Shown: positions 25,550-34,723 of the stretch, one piece after another | Layout of the letters: each line of letters starts with the position of its first letter | Position numbering within the stretch: position 1 is the first letter of the stretch | NCBI RefSeq assembly: GCF_042096055.1 | Contig: NZ_JBELMH010000006.1 | Location: forward strand, 9,766-73,765 | Direction of reading: 5' to 3' | DNA length: 64,000 nt | Origin: Citreimonas sp042096055 | GTDB taxonomy: Bacteria > Pseudomonadota > Alphaproteobacteria > Rhodobacterales > Rhodobacteraceae | Program-made: the position numbers and the translations under genes | Notes under the pieces: generated by a model | What the model was told of the DNA's origin: nothing | What the model saw: only the letters and a program-made list of their open reading frames with translations | Database searches by the model: none

Positions 25550-26323
25550 TCAGGTGCGGATGCGCCACCCGGTGCGGAAGATCCACCACAGCACGGTCAG
25601 GCACAGCGCGGTGAAGCCCGCGATGGCCAGCAGGCTGAGCCCCACCGGTACGTCGGCCATGCCGAAGAACGACCAGCGGAAGCCCGAGATCAGGTACACC
25701 ACCGGGTTGAACAGCGCGATGGTCTGCCACGCCTCGGGCAGCATCGAGATCGAGTAGAACGAGCCGCCGAGGAACACGAGCGGCGTGACGATCAGCAGCG
25801 GGACGAGCTGCAGCTGCTCGAAGTTCTCGGCCCAGATGCCGATGATGAAGCCCAGCAGCGCGAAACTGACGCAGGTGAGGATCAGGAAGGCGAGCATGGC
25901 GAAGGGGTGCGCGATCTGCACCTCGACGAACAGCGCGGCGGTGCCCAGGATCACCGCGCCGATGAACAGCGCCTTGGTCGCCGCGGCGCCGACGTAGCCC
26001 GCGACGATTTCCAGGAAGTTCACCGGGGCCGAGAGCAGTTCGTAGATCGTGCCGATGAACTTCGGGAAGTAGATGCCGAAGCTGGCGTTCGAGATCGCCT
26101 GCGTGATCACCGACAGCATGACCAGACCCGGCACGATGAAGGCGCCGTAGCTGACGCCCTCGACCTGGTCGATGCGGCTGCCGATGGCGGCGCCGAAGAC
26201 CACGAAGTAGAGCGAGGTCGAGATCACCGGCGAGACGAAGCTTTGCCCCAGCGTCCGGAAGAAGCGCGACATCTCGAACAGGTAGATCGCCCGGATCGCG
26301 CCGAAATTGATGCTGCCGCTCAT
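25550..26323 (-). CDS. ABC-2 type transporter permease
   Basis: 257 residues with six membrane helices of the ABC-2 (DrrB/NodJ-like) exporter family. It starts MSGSINFGAIRAIYLFEMSR; the helices hold LSAPVNFLEIVAGYVGAA and the conserved LVFLGGSFYSISMLPEAWQ. ATGA overlap with the ATPase gene upstream shows they form one exporter. The cargo is unknown. Confidence 0.9.
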   Translation of the reverse strand: MSGSINFGAIRAIYLFEMSRFFRTLGQSFVSPVISTSLYFVVFGAAIGSRIDQVEGVSYGAFIVPGLVMLSVITQAISNASFGIYFPKFIGTIYELLSAPVNFLEIVAGYVGAAATKALFIGAVILGTAALFVEVQIAHPFAMLAFLILTCVSFALLGFIIGIWAENFEQLQLVPLLIVTPLVFLGGSFYSISMLPEAWQTIALFNPVVYLISGFRWSFFGMADVPVGLSLLAIAGFTALCLTVLWWIFRTGWRIRT

Positions 26324-27255
26324 GCCGCGCCCTCCTGCCGTTCGTGGACGAGTCCCACGAAGATGTCTTCCAGGCTGTCCTGCGCGGTCGAGACGTCCCG
26401 CACGGCCAGCCCCTCGGCCGTGAGGTCCGCCATGAGGCGCGCGATGCCGCTGCGCTCGGACCCGGTGTCGTAGGCGTAGACCAGCGTGGCGCCGTCGTCC
26501 TCGAGCGTCAGCCCGTGATGGGCGAGACCGGCGGGAATGGCGTCGAGCGGCCGGGCGAGGTCGATGCGCAGCGTCTTGCGCCCCAGCCGGGCCATCAGCG
26601 CGGCCTTGTCCTCGACCAGCAGGATGCGGCCGGCGCTGATGACGCCGATGCGGTCGGCGATGGCCTCGGCCTCTTCGATGTAGTGGGTGGTCAGGATGAT
26701 GGTGACGCCGTCGGCCTTCAGCTCGGCCACGGTTTCCCACATGTCGCGGCGCAGCTCGACGTCGACGCCGGCGGTGGGTTCGTCGAGGAACAGCACGCGC
26801 GGCTCGTGCGCCAGCGCCTTGGCGATCAGCACGCGGCGCTTCATGCCGCCCGACAGCGCGCGGATCGGCGTGTCGCGCTTGTCCCACAGCGACAGCTTGC
26901 GCAGGATCGCCTCGATCTTCGCCTCGTCGGCGGGCAGGCCGAACAGCCCGCGCGAGAAGCGCACGGTGCGGATCACCTTCTCGAACGGCTCGAGGTTGAC
27001 CTCTTGCGGCACGAGGCCGACCAGCCGCCGCGCGGCGCGGTAGTCGCGCACCACGTCGTGGTCGCCGACGGTGATGCGGCCGCCCGAGGGCACGGTGATG
27101 CCGCAGATCGCCGAGATCAGCGTCGTCTTGCCCGCGCCGTTGGGGCCGAGCAGGGCGAGGATCTCGCCTTCGCGGATGGACAGGTCGACGCCCTTGAGCG
27201 CCTCGAACCCGTCGTCGTAGACCTTCCGCAGGCCGGTGATGTCGACCATCGCCAT
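26320..27255 (-). CDS. ABC-2 type transporter ATP-binding protein
   Basis: 311 residues. Walker A GPNGAGKTT, signature LSGGMKRRV, Walker B VLFLDEPTAGVD and switch THYIEEAE identify a DrrA/CcmA-type exporter ATPase with a C-terminal extension of about 100 residues. The start at 27255 (MAMVDITG) has CAGGAGACG upstream; two more codons later another Met is possible. It pairs with the overlapping permease gene. Confidence 0.93.
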   Translation of the reverse strand: MAMVDITGLRKVYDDGFEALKGVDLSIREGEILALLGPNGAGKTTLISAICGITVPSGGRITVGDHDVVRDYRAARRLVGLVPQEVNLEPFEKVIRTVRFSRGLFGLPADEAKIEAILRKLSLWDKRDTPIRALSGGMKRRVLIAKALAHEPRVLFLDEPTAGVDVELRRDMWETVAELKADGVTIILTTHYIEEAEAIADRIGVISAGRILLVEDKAALMARLGRKTLRIDLARPLDAIPAGLAHHGLTLEDDGATLVYAYDTGSERSGIARLMADLTAEGLAVRDVSTAQDSLEDIFVGLVHERQEGAA

Positions 27256-27358
27256 GATTGAGACGTCTCCTGTTTGCGCCAACATGGTGCGCCGGGCGCG
27301 CCGCCGCAATCCATTGCCTGCGCACACTCGACCCGCGCCTGGCGCGCAGGCCGGCGCC

Positions 27359-28393
27359 TTAGCGGGCGCCCTCGCGCACGGTGTCGATCATCAGCTGCAC
27401 GTTCTCGGGGTCGGCATCGGGCGTGATGCCGTGGCCGAGGTTGAAGATGTGCGGGCCGTTCGACAGCGCCTTCACGATGGCGCGCGTCTCGCGCACCAGA
27501 TCGTCGCCGCCGGTGACCATGTGCTTGGACGCGAGGTTGCCCTGCACGCAGCCCGAGGGCTGGACGTGCCGGGCGACCCATTCGGCGCTGACGCTGTCGT
27601 CGACGGCGACGCAATCGGCGCCGGTCGCCTCGTGGAAGCCGATATACTTGTCGCCCGCCTGGCGCGGGAAGGCGATGACCGGAAGGCCCGGGTGACGGCG
27701 CTTAAGCTCTTGCGTGATGCGGCGCGCGGGTTCCAGCGCGTAGCGGTCGAAATCGTCGCCCTTCAGGCTGCCGGCCCAGCTGTCGAAGATCTTCACCACC
27801 TCGGCGCCGGCCTTCACCTGTTCGGACAGGTACTCGATCGTGCCCTCGGTGATGCGGTCGATCAGCGCCTCGAAGACCGGGCGGTTTTTGTCCTTGAGCG
27901 CGTGGGCGGGCGCCTGGTCGGGCGTGCCCTGCCCGGCGATCATGTAAGTGGCCACGGTCCAGGGCGCGCCGGCGAAGCCGATCAGCGTCGTCTCGGCCGG
28001 CAGGTCGCGCGACAGGCGGCGCACGGTCTCGTAGACCGGGTGCAGCGTGTCGTGGATGGCCGAGACCGGGTTCAGCGCGTCGAATTCTCCTTGGGTCGTC
28101 ACGGTGGTCATCCGCGGGCCTTCGCCGGTGACGAACCACAGGTCGACCCCCAGCGCCTGCGGCAGCAGCAGGATGTCGGCGAACAGGATCGCCGCGTCGA
28201 AGCCGTAGCGGCGGATCGGCTGCAGCGTCACCTCGGCGGCAAGCTCGGGGTTGTAGCACAGCGACAGGAAATCCCCCGCCTGCGCGCGGGTGGCCTTGTA
28301 TTCGGGCAGGTAGCGCCCCGCCTGGCGCATCATCCAGATCGGCGGCGTCGGCAGCGGCTCGCCCGCCAGCGCGCGCAGGATCGTCTTGGTCAT
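27359..28393 (-). CDS. hemE: Uroporphyrinogen decarboxylase
   Basis: 344 residues. HemE converts uroporphyrinogen III to coproporphyrinogen III. Signature 1 appears as PIWMMRQAGRYLPEYKATR and signature 2 as GFAGAPWTVATYMI. The catalytic aspartate is in ILFADILLLPQALG. Start at 28393, behind GGGAAGGGACGAG. It is divergent from hemC (114 bp between them), so two haem/chlorophyll-pathway genes share a control region. Confidence 0.98.
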   Translation of the reverse strand: MTKTILRALAGEPLPTPPIWMMRQAGRYLPEYKATRAQAGDFLSLCYNPELAAEVTLQPIRRYGFDAAILFADILLLPQALGVDLWFVTGEGPRMTTVTTQGEFDALNPVSAIHDTLHPVYETVRRLSRDLPAETTLIGFAGAPWTVATYMIAGQGTPDQAPAHALKDKNRPVFEALIDRITEGTIEYLSEQVKAGAEVVKIFDSWAGSLKGDDFDRYALEPARRITQELKRRHPGLPVIAFPRQAGDKYIGFHEATGADCVAVDDSVSAEWVARHVQPSGCVQGNLASKHMVTGGDDLVRETRAIVKALSNGPHIFNLGHGITPDADPENVQLMIDTVREGAR

Positions 28394-28507
28394 GTGCTCG
28401 TCCCTTCCCGTGTCGGCAACAGGCGTCCCCCGTCGGGCCACCGGTGTCAAGCTGCGGCTGTAAAGACGGGCATTGTCAGGCTGGCGTGACGGGACTAAGC
28501 CTTGGGC

Positions 28508-29470
28508 ATGACGCTCCGTTTGCCCTCCCCCGCCTCGCCGCTGAAGATCGGAACCCGCGGCTCGCCGCTCGCGCTGGCGCAGGCGCACGAGACGCGCGCG
28601 CGCCTCGCCGCCGCGTTCGACCTGCCCGAGGCGGCGTTCGAGGTGGTGGTGATCAAGACCACCGGCGACGACCGTTCGATGATCGCCGCGGACCGGCCGC
28701 TGAAGGAGATCGGCAACAAGGGGCTGTTCACCAAGGAGATCGAGGAGGCGATGATCGCCGGCCGCATCGACATCGCGGTGCACTCGATGAAGGACATGCC
28801 GACCGAGCAGCCCGCGGGGCTGATGCTGGATTGCTACCTGCCGCGCGAGGACACGCGCGACGCGTTCATCTCGCCCCACGTCACCACGATCCACGACCTG
28901 CCCACGGGTGCTGTGGTGGGATCGAGCTCGCTGCGGCGGCGGGCGCAGCTGCTGAACCGGCGCGCCGACCTGCGCGTGGTCGAGTTCCGCGGCAACGTTC
29001 AGACGCGCCTGAAGAAGCTGCACGACGGCGTAGCGCAGGCGACGTTCCTGGCCATGGCGGGGCTGAACCGGATGAACATGACCGAGGTGCCGAAGACCCC
29101 GATCGCGCCCGAGGACATGCTGCCCGCGATCGCGCAGGGCGCCATCGGGATCGAGCGGCGCAGCGACGACGACAGCGCGGCCGAGATGCTGGCGGCGATC
29201 CACGACACCCCCACGGCGCAACGGCTGGCGGCGGAACGCGCGTTCCTCGCGCGGCTCGACGGGTCGTGCGACACGCCGATCGCGGGGCTGGCGGAGCTCG
29301 ACGGCGACACGCTGCGGCTGCGCGGCGAGATCTTGCGCCCCGACGGATCGGAAGCCCAGGCGGGCGAACGCAGCGGGCCGGTGGCCGACGGCGCCGCGAT
29401 GGGCCGGGACCTCGCCGACGAATTGCTGAGCCGCGCCGGCCCCGGCTTCTTCGACTGGCGCGCCGCCTGA
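28508..29470 (+). CDS. hemC: Hydroxymethylbilane synthase (porphobilinogen deaminase)
   Basis: 320 residues. HemC polymerises four porphobilinogens into hydroxymethylbilane. Present are KIGTRGSPLALAQA, the VHSMKDMPTE substrate-binding stretch, SSSLRRRAQLL, and the dipyrromethane-cofactor cysteine Cys254 in LDGSCDTPIAG. ATG at 28508 is preferred to the TTG two codons before it. It is convergent with a quinone oxidoreductase gene, with a strong hairpin between. Confidence 0.98.
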   Translation: MTLRLPSPASPLKIGTRGSPLALAQAHETRARLAAAFDLPEAAFEVVVIKTTGDDRSMIAADRPLKEIGNKGLFTKEIEEAMIAGRIDIAVHSMKDMPTEQPAGLMLDCYLPREDTRDAFISPHVTTIHDLPTGAVVGSSSLRRRAQLLNRRADLRVVEFRGNVQTRLKKLHDGVAQATFLAMAGLNRMNMTEVPKTPIAPEDMLPAIAQGAIGIERRSDDDSAAEMLAAIHDTPTAQRLAAERAFLARLDGSCDTPIAGLAELDGDTLRLRGEILRPDGSEAQAGERSGPVADGAAMGRDLADELLSRAGPGFFDWRAA

Positions 29471-29502
29471 GCGACGCGTGATGGGACGGCGGGCGGGGCG
29501 AG

Positions 29503-29524
29503 GTCCCGGCCGCACGGCCGGGAC
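29503..29524. terminator. Palindromic hairpin between convergent hemC and quinone oxidoreductase genes
   Basis: Perfect 10-bp inverted repeat GTCCCGGCCG-CA-CGGCCGGGAC. It sits midway in the 76-bp gap of two convergent genes, where a bidirectional terminator is expected. There is no U-tract on either strand. Confidence 0.5.
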
Positions 29525-29546
29525 GAGCGCCGTATCGCCGGCCCCC

Positions 29547-30521
29547 TCAGACCGTCAGCACCGTCTGCCCGGTCGTCTCGCGCGCTTCCAGCGCGCGCTG
29601 CGCGTCGGCCACGTCGTCCAGCGCGAACCGCTGGTCGATGCGGATCTCGACGTCGCCCTTCGCCACCTTGTCGAACAGCGCGGCCGCGATGGCCTGGCAA
29701 TCCTCGTGTTTCGCGATGTGGGTGAACAGCGTCGGCCGGGTGATCCGCAGGCTGCCCTTCGCCGCCAGCGTCGCGAGGTTGAACGGCGGGACCGGGCCCG
29801 ACGCGTTGCCGAACGAGATCATCATGCCCAGCGGCTTGAGGCAATCGAGCGAGCCGTCGAACGTGTCCTTGCCCACCGCGTCCATCACCACGTCGACGCC
29901 GGCGCCGTCGGTCAGGTCGCGCACCGTCTTGACCCAGTCGCCGTCGCGGTAGTTGACGCAGACGTCGGCGCCGTTCTCCTCGGCCAGGCGGCACTTCTCG
30001 TCGGTGCCGGCGGTGCCGATCAGGCGGATGCCCTCGGCGCGCGCCCACTGGCACGCCATCAGGCCGACGCCGCCCGCAGCCGCGTGGAACAGCACCGTGT
30101 CGCCGCGCTTGATCGGCGTCGTGCGCTGGAACAGGTAGACCACGGTCATGCCCTTCAGCATCATCGCCGCGCCCTGCTCGAAGCTGATCGCGTCGGGCAG
30201 CTTGCAGACCTGCGCGGCGGGCATCACCCGCGCCTCGCAATACGATCCCGGCGGCATCGACGCATAGGCGGCGCGGTCGCCCTCTTTCAGATGAGTCACC
30301 CCCTCGCCCACGGCCTCGACCACGCCGGCGCCTTCCATGCCCATCGCGTGCGGCAGCTCGAGCTTGTAGAGCCCGGCGCGCTGGTAGACGTCGATGAAGT
30401 TGAGGCCGCAATTCTCGTGGCGGATGCGGATCTCGCCCTTGCCGGGCGCGCCGACCTCGCGATCGACGAACTTGAACTGCTCGGGCCCGCCATGGGCCTC
30501 GATGATGACGGTCTTGACCAT
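29547..30521 (-). CDS. Quinone oxidoreductase (zeta-crystallin-like, NADPH-dependent)
   Basis: 324 residues of the medium-chain dehydrogenase/reductase superfamily without the zinc-ligand set. Seen are GLNFIDVYQRAGLY, HAMGMEGAGVVEAVGEGV, and the NADP-binding HAAAGGVGLMACQWAR. The length and motifs match the QOR branch, which makes one-electron reductions of quinones. Start at 30521 is supported by AAGGGGACA. It lies 58 bp downstream of a second, distinct quinone oxidoreductase on the same strand. Confidence 0.92.
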   Translation of the reverse strand: MVKTVIIEAHGGPEQFKFVDREVGAPGKGEIRIRHENCGLNFIDVYQRAGLYKLELPHAMGMEGAGVVEAVGEGVTHLKEGDRAAYASMPPGSYCEARVMPAAQVCKLPDAISFEQGAAMMLKGMTVVYLFQRTTPIKRGDTVLFHAAAGGVGLMACQWARAEGIRLIGTAGTDEKCRLAEENGADVCVNYRDGDWVKTVRDLTDGAGVDVVMDAVGKDTFDGSLDCLKPLGMMISFGNASGPVPPFNLATLAAKGSLRITRPTLFTHIAKHEDCQAIAAALFDKVAKGDVEIRIDQRFALDDVADAQRALEARETTGQTVLTV

Positions 30522-30579
30522 TGTCCCCTTCACTCCCTCTTGCGCGGCCGCGTCGGGCCGCTTGTCGGTGCGGCCGTGT

Positions 30580-31563
30580 TCAGCCGACGTTCAGTACGAT
30601 CTTTCCGATGTGTTCGGAGGATTCCATGCGCGTATGCGCCTTGGCCGCGTCTTCAAGCGCGAAGGCGCGGTCCATGACCGGCGCGACCATGCCCGCCTCC
30701 AGCAGCGGCCAGACGTCGGCGCGCAGGGCCTCGGCGATGCGGGCCTTGGCGAGGTCGCTTTGCGGGCGCAGCGTGCTGCCGGTGATGGTCAGGCGGCGCA
30801 TCATCACCTGGGCGAAGTTCAGCTCGACCTTGGGGCCCTGCAGGAAGGCGATCTGCACCAGACGGCCGTCATCGGCCAGCGCCTTGACGTTGCGCGGGAT
30901 GTAGTCGCCGCCCACCATGTCCAGGATCAGGTCGGCGCCGCCCTCGGCGCGCAGCACCTCGACGAAGTCCTCGTCGCGGTAGTTGATCGCGCGCTCGGCG
31001 CCCAGGGTCTCGCAGGCGGCGCACTTGTCGGCAGATCCGGCGGTGGCGAAGACGCGCGCGCCGAAATGGCGGGCGAGCTGGATCGCCGTCGTGCCGATCC
31101 CCGACGAGCCGCCGTGCACCAGGAACCGCTCGCCGGCCTTCAGGCCGCCGCGCATGAAGACGTTCGACCAGACGGTGAAGAAGGTTTCCGGCAGGCAGGC
31201 GGCCTCGCGCAGGTCCATGCCGTCGGGCACGGGCAGGCAATGCGCGGCACGGGTGGCCACGTATTCGGCGTAGCCGCCTCCCGGCAGCAGCGCGCAGACC
31301 GTGTCGCCCACCCTGGGCCAGTCGACGCCGTCGCCCACCGCGTGCACCTCGCCCGCGGCCTCGAGCCCAGGCAGGTCGGACGCGCCGGGCGGCGGCGCGT
31401 AGGCGCCCGCGCGCTGCAGCGCGTCGGGACGGTTCACGCCGGCATGGGCGACGCGGATCACCACCTGCCCGTGGCCGGGCCGGGGGATCGGGCGCTCGCA
31501 TTCCGTCAGGACCTCGGGGCCGCCCGGTTTCGAGATCTCGACCGCGCGCATCGTGTCAGGCAT
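30580..31563 (-). CDS. NAD(P)H quinone oxidoreductase, PIG3/TP53I3-like
   Basis: 327 residues, another zinc-free MDR protein but of the PIG3 branch. Marks are AGVNRPDALQRAGAYAPPPGASD, LPGLEAAGEV, PETFFTVWSNVFMRGGLKAGE and the nucleotide motif HGGSSGIGTTAIQLA. It probably reduces quinones or enones with NADPH. It is next to COQ9 (74 bp upstream) and the other oxidoreductase, all on the minus strand, so a shared transcript is possible. Confidence 0.92.
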   Translation of the reverse strand: MPDTMRAVEISKPGGPEVLTECERPIPRPGHGQVVIRVAHAGVNRPDALQRAGAYAPPPGASDLPGLEAAGEVHAVGDGVDWPRVGDTVCALLPGGGYAEYVATRAAHCLPVPDGMDLREAACLPETFFTVWSNVFMRGGLKAGERFLVHGGSSGIGTTAIQLARHFGARVFATAGSADKCAACETLGAERAINYRDEDFVEVLRAEGGADLILDMVGGDYIPRNVKALADDGRLVQIAFLQGPKVELNFAQVMMRRLTITGSTLRPQSDLAKARIAEALRADVWPLLEAGMVAPVMDRAFALEDAAKAHTRMESSEHIGKIVLNVG

Positions 31564-31637
31564 TCGCTCTCTCCCTGTCCGGCGCGACCATGGCGCATCG
31601 CCCGCGCGACCTCAATGCCCCGGGGGCGGCCGGCTTG

Positions 31638-32318
31638 TCAGCCGCGGGGCGGCATGCCGCCGGGCATGTCGGCGTCGCGCCGGGGCGCGCGGATGCGCGA
31701 AGCCAACCATTCCGGCCCGGCCATCAGGCCGCGGGTCAGGGGGTTCTTGCGCATCTGCGCCTTGAAGCCCTCGATCCGCATGACGTCGTCGATGCGCCGG
31801 TCGAGGAAGGCCCAGGTGGCGTCGCTGTCGATCGAATCGTCGCCCAGCCAGTAGAGGACGGTGGACGAGTAGACGCCGGACAGCGTCGCGCGCTTGGAGT
31901 ACCAGTTGAGGTCCTGCGAGGTGTCGCCCAGCGCGGTCCAGATCCGGTCGGCGGTGCCCCAGATCAGCTTCGCCCCGTCGGCGGCGTGCATCGGCAGCGC
32001 GAACAGCGTCGTGCCGCGGCGCACCACCTCGCGATCCTGCGCGGCCTCGATCCGGGCGCGCACGGCGAAGGCCACGCGGTCGCGGAAGCGCATGTCGCCG
32101 AGATCGGTCTCGGCGATGCGGGCGGCCATGGCGTCGTCGCCGCGGCGGTGGAAGGCGATCGCGAGGTCGAGAGCGCCGCGCGGGTAGAGGCCGCGCGCCA
32201 CGGTGGGGTCGATGTCGGCGTCGCGGGCGGCGGCGCGGAAGGTCTCCTCGGACCAGCCGTCGAAGGGCACGTGCGTCAGCGCCGCGTCGAGCAGCCTGTC
32301 CTGGGGATTGTCGGTCAT
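31638..32318 (-). CDS. COQ9 family ubiquinone biosynthesis protein
   Basis: 226 residues. The TetR-like N-terminal helices include HVPFDGWSEETFRAAARDADID. The COQ9 C-terminal domain follows with WGTADRIWTALGDTSQDLN and WYSKRATLSGVYSSTVLYWL. COQ9 binds lipid and presents ubiquinone intermediates to the hydroxylase COQ7; bacterial members are nearly confined to alphaproteobacteria. Divergent from rpsU. Confidence 0.95.
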   Translation of the reverse strand: MTDNPQDRLLDAALTHVPFDGWSEETFRAAARDADIDPTVARGLYPRGALDLAIAFHRRGDDAMAARIAETDLGDMRFRDRVAFAVRARIEAAQDREVVRRGTTLFALPMHAADGAKLIWGTADRIWTALGDTSQDLNWYSKRATLSGVYSSTVLYWLGDDSIDSDATWAFLDRRIDDVMRIEGFKAQMRKNPLTRGLMAGPEWLASRIRAPRRDADMPGGMPPRG

Positions 32319-32381
32319 GGCGCGTCTCCTGGCGGTGAATGTCGGCCCGGGCGTCGGTGTTTGCCGGTGTCTGTCCGGGAC

Positions 32382-32410
32382 TGGACAAGTTAGCCTGTGA
32401 TTGCTATACG
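32382..32410 (+). promoter_or_regulatory. Sigma70-type promoter of rpsU
   Basis: TGGACA (32382-32387; five of six to TTGACA), 17-bp spacer, TATACG (32405-32410; four of six to TATAAT). It lies 54 bp before the rpsU ATG and would give a 5' leader of roughly 45 bases. Confidence 0.6.
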
Positions 32411-32411
32411 G

Positions 32412-32453
32412 CCACCTCCTGCAATTCCTTGCAACTCGAACCTAGAAAGGTGG
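32412..32453 (+). promoter_or_regulatory. rpsU 5' leader with paired Shine-Dalgarno region
   Basis: CCACCT (32412-32417) is perfectly complementary to AGGTGG (32448-32453), which is the rpsU ribosome-binding site. A smaller hairpin TGCAA-TTCC-TTGCA (32420-32433) lies in the loop. The fold could hide the start region and so regulate S21 synthesis. It is seen in sequence only. Confidence 0.4.
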
Positions 32454-32463
32454 TGACAACCAC

Positions 32464-32670
32464 ATGCAGGTCAGTGTTCGCGACAACAATGTCGATCAGG
32501 CGCTTCGTGCCCTGAAGAAGAAGCTGCAGCGCGAAGGCGTGTTCCGCGAAATGAAGCTCAAGCAGCATTTCGAGAAACCGTCCGAGAAGAAGGCCCGCGA
32601 GAAGGCGGAGGCGATTCGCCGCGCCCGCAAGCTCGCGCGCAAGAAGGCTCAGCGCGAAGGGATGCTTTGA
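32464..32670 (+). CDS. rpsU: 30S ribosomal protein S21
   Basis: 68 residues, highly basic, starting MQVSVRDNNVDQALRALKKK and ending in an arginine/lysine-rich helix. S21 helps base-pairing between the anti-SD of 16S rRNA and mRNA. AAAGGTGGTGA precedes the ATG. It is monocistronic: its own promoter lies upstream and a strong terminator follows 38 bp after the stop. Confidence 0.98.
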   Translation: MQVSVRDNNVDQALRALKKKLQREGVFREMKLKQHFEKPSEKKAREKAEAIRRARKLARKKAQREGML

Positions 32671-32707
32671 GCCCGCGCCAGCCGATTTGACGCTGAAAAC
32701 GACGACG

Positions 32708-32745
32708 ACCCCCGGGGCGAGAGCCCGCCGGGGGTTTGTCATTTT
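32708..32745 (+). terminator. Rho-independent terminator of rpsU
   Basis: Stem ACCCCCGG (32708-32715) / CCGGGGGT (32728-32735), followed by TTTGTCATTTT. Confidence 0.85.
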
Positions 32746-32789
32746 CGGGGGGTGGTTTTCGTGGTGCGCGGGCGCGGGATGCGTCCCCC

Positions 32790-32830
32790 GGAAACGGAAA
32801 CGGCCCCGTCGCGGGGGCGATCGGGGCCGT
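32790..32830 (-). terminator. Terminator hairpin of the D,D-carboxypeptidase gene
   Basis: The minus strand has ACGGCCCCG (32830-32822) pairing with CGGGGCCGT (32808-32800), then TTCCGTTTCC. It lies 37 bases after the carboxypeptidase stop. Confidence 0.6.
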
Positions 32831-32866
32831 CTGGATGTGCGCGGGGCGGGGTCCGCCGGTCGCGGC

Positions 32867-34480
32867 TCAGCCCGGTCCCATCATGAAGCAGGTCACCTGC
32901 CGCGCCTGAAGCCGGCGACACGCCAGTTCGGCGGTGTCGCGGGACAGACCGTGAAAGGTCGCGTCGAAGCCCTGGTTGCTGTGCACCACCTTGCGCAGCG
33001 CGCCGTCGAGCGTCGCGGTCTCGGACAGGGCGGTGCGCAGCAGGATCTTCTCGGCGGCGAAGCGGCTGCCGTAGCGGCCCAGGTTGATGCCCCAGTGCCG
33101 TCCGCCCGAGGTCGACAGGCGGGTGACGACCTCTTCGTCGCGCGCGGGCGTCGCCGTGTCGCGCAGCGCGGCGATCGAGACCGGGCGCAGGACGGGCGTG
33201 GTGATCGCGGGTGCCTCGGCCACCTCGACCGTTTCGGTCGCAGTTTCGGCCACGGCGTCGGTCACGGTCCCGGCGGCGGGTGCGCTGCCGGCGACGGCCT
33301 CGGGCGCGGGGTCCACAGTCGTGTCGAGCGCGGCGAGTTCCACCGCTTCGGCCACCGCCTCGGCGGGAACGGCGTCGGTGGCGGTTGTGTCGGCCGCCGG
33401 CTCCATCGGGGCCGAGGCCATCTGCACGCCCTCGACCAGAGTCTCGATGTCGGTCTGCAGGGCGGCGACGACGGGCGCGACCGCCTGCTCCATCCCGGGC
33501 CGCGCGAAGGGGCGCAGGCTGCGGGTCACGGCGGCGCGGGCCACGCGGATGGTCTTGGCCTGCTCGCCCGCGGTCGGGTTCACGCCATGCGCCAGCAGCA
33601 CGTCGCCGGAATTGCCCAGGTAGGGCGGCTTGGCGGGGCGGTGCAGCGCCACATGGGTACCCGCGCGCTGGAAACCGAGGTCCATCAGCTTGGCCACCTC
33701 GGCGTTGCGCGACGCGGTCGAGTTGCCGCCGAAGACCGTGGTGATGATCCGCTCGCTGCCGCGCTCGGCCGAAGCGACGAGGTTGAAGCCCGCCGCGCGG
33801 GTGTAGCCCGTCTTGATCCCGTCGGCGCCGGCGTAGTCGCGCAGGAAACGGCGGTTGGTGTGGTAGACCGTCTTGATCCCCGCATCCGCCGCCTCGCGCG
33901 AGAAGAGGTTGTAGTATTCCGGGTAGTCGTAGAGCACGTGGCGCCCGAGAATGGTCATGTCGCGCGCGGTCGACAGGTGCCCTTCCTCGGTCAGGCCGTG
34001 CATGTTCTTGAACGTGGTGTTGGTCATGCCCAGCGCCTTGGCGGTGCGGTTCATCCGCCGGGCGAAGGCCGCCTCGGAGCCGGAGATCGCCTCGCCGATG
34101 GCGGTGGCGGCGTCGTTGGCCGATTTCACCGCGGCCGCGCGCACGAGGTAGCGCAGCTTGATCTGCTGGCCGGTGCGCAGGCCCAGTTCCGACGGCGGCT
34201 CGGCCGCCGCGTTGCGCGACACCGTGACCAGCGTGTCCATCGAGATCTCGCCGTTCTGCACCGCCTCGAATGCGATGTAGAGCGTCATCATCTTGGTGAG
34301 CGATGCGGGGTGAAGCCGGGTGTCGGCGTTGTGCGCGTGCAGCACCTCGCCGTTGCGCGCATCCATGACCATCGCCGCGTACGGGGCGGCCGCCGCCCCG
34401 ATCGGCGCGATCAGCACCATCCACACGATCGCGATGATATACAGGCCGGGCCGGCCCGTCTGCCAGTGACGTCCCGTCAT
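32867..34480 (-). CDS. D-alanyl-D-alanine carboxypeptidase with C-terminal SPOR domain
   Basis: 537 residues. A hydrophobic N-terminal segment (about 13-32) leads to a class A low-molecular-weight PBP domain with Ser60-x-x-Lys63 (SLTK), Ser120-Ala-Asn122 and KTG 223-225. An alanine/threonine/glutamate-rich linker of about 90 residues follows. A SPOR domain (about 455-535) comes last. The enzyme trims the terminal D-Ala of peptidoglycan stem peptides; the SPOR domain suggests binding to denuded glycans at division sites. Start at 34480 behind AAGGCAGAAAT; an in-frame ATG 66 bases upstream lacks support. Confidence 0.94.
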   Translation of the reverse strand: MTGRHWQTGRPGLYIIAIVWMVLIAPIGAAAAPYAAMVMDARNGEVLHAHNADTRLHPASLTKMMTLYIAFEAVQNGEISMDTLVTVSRNAAAEPPSELGLRTGQQIKLRYLVRAAAVKSANDAATAIGEAISGSEAAFARRMNRTAKALGMTNTTFKNMHGLTEEGHLSTARDMTILGRHVLYDYPEYYNLFSREAADAGIKTVYHTNRRFLRDYAGADGIKTGYTRAAGFNLVASAERGSERIITTVFGGNSTASRNAEVAKLMDLGFQRAGTHVALHRPAKPPYLGNSGDVLLAHGVNPTAGEQAKTIRVARAAVTRSLRPFARPGMEQAVAPVVAALQTDIETLVEGVQMASAPMEPAADTTATDAVPAEAVAEAVELAALDTTVDPAPEAVAGSAPAAGTVTDAVAETATETVEVAEAPAITTPVLRPVSIAALRDTATPARDEEVVTRLSTSGGRHWGINLGRYGSRFAAEKILLRTALSETATLDGALRKVVHSNQGFDATFHGLSRDTAELACRRLQARQVTCFMMGPG

Positions 34481-34723
34481 GATTTCTGCCTTCTCTGCCT
34501 CGTCCCGCCAGGGTTGATCCCAGGTCGGGTCTCCTGCGCCGGTCATTGTTGACCGATCTTGATTAAGCGGACGTTAACATGGCTGTGTCTTGGCGGGAAG
34601 CACGCAATGCGGCGCGACGCGGGCGGTGGTCCCGGCGCCACAGCGTATCTTGTGCCGGTCGCAGCGACATCCCCATGATCAGGCGACACCGCCGGGATCT
34701 TGTGGATCCTGATTGCCGCGTTT

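Noticed and set aside
25550..27325. Fused ABC ATPase-permease polypeptide
   Set aside because: The Walker motifs are in another frame from the permease; two separate genes with a 4-bp overlap.
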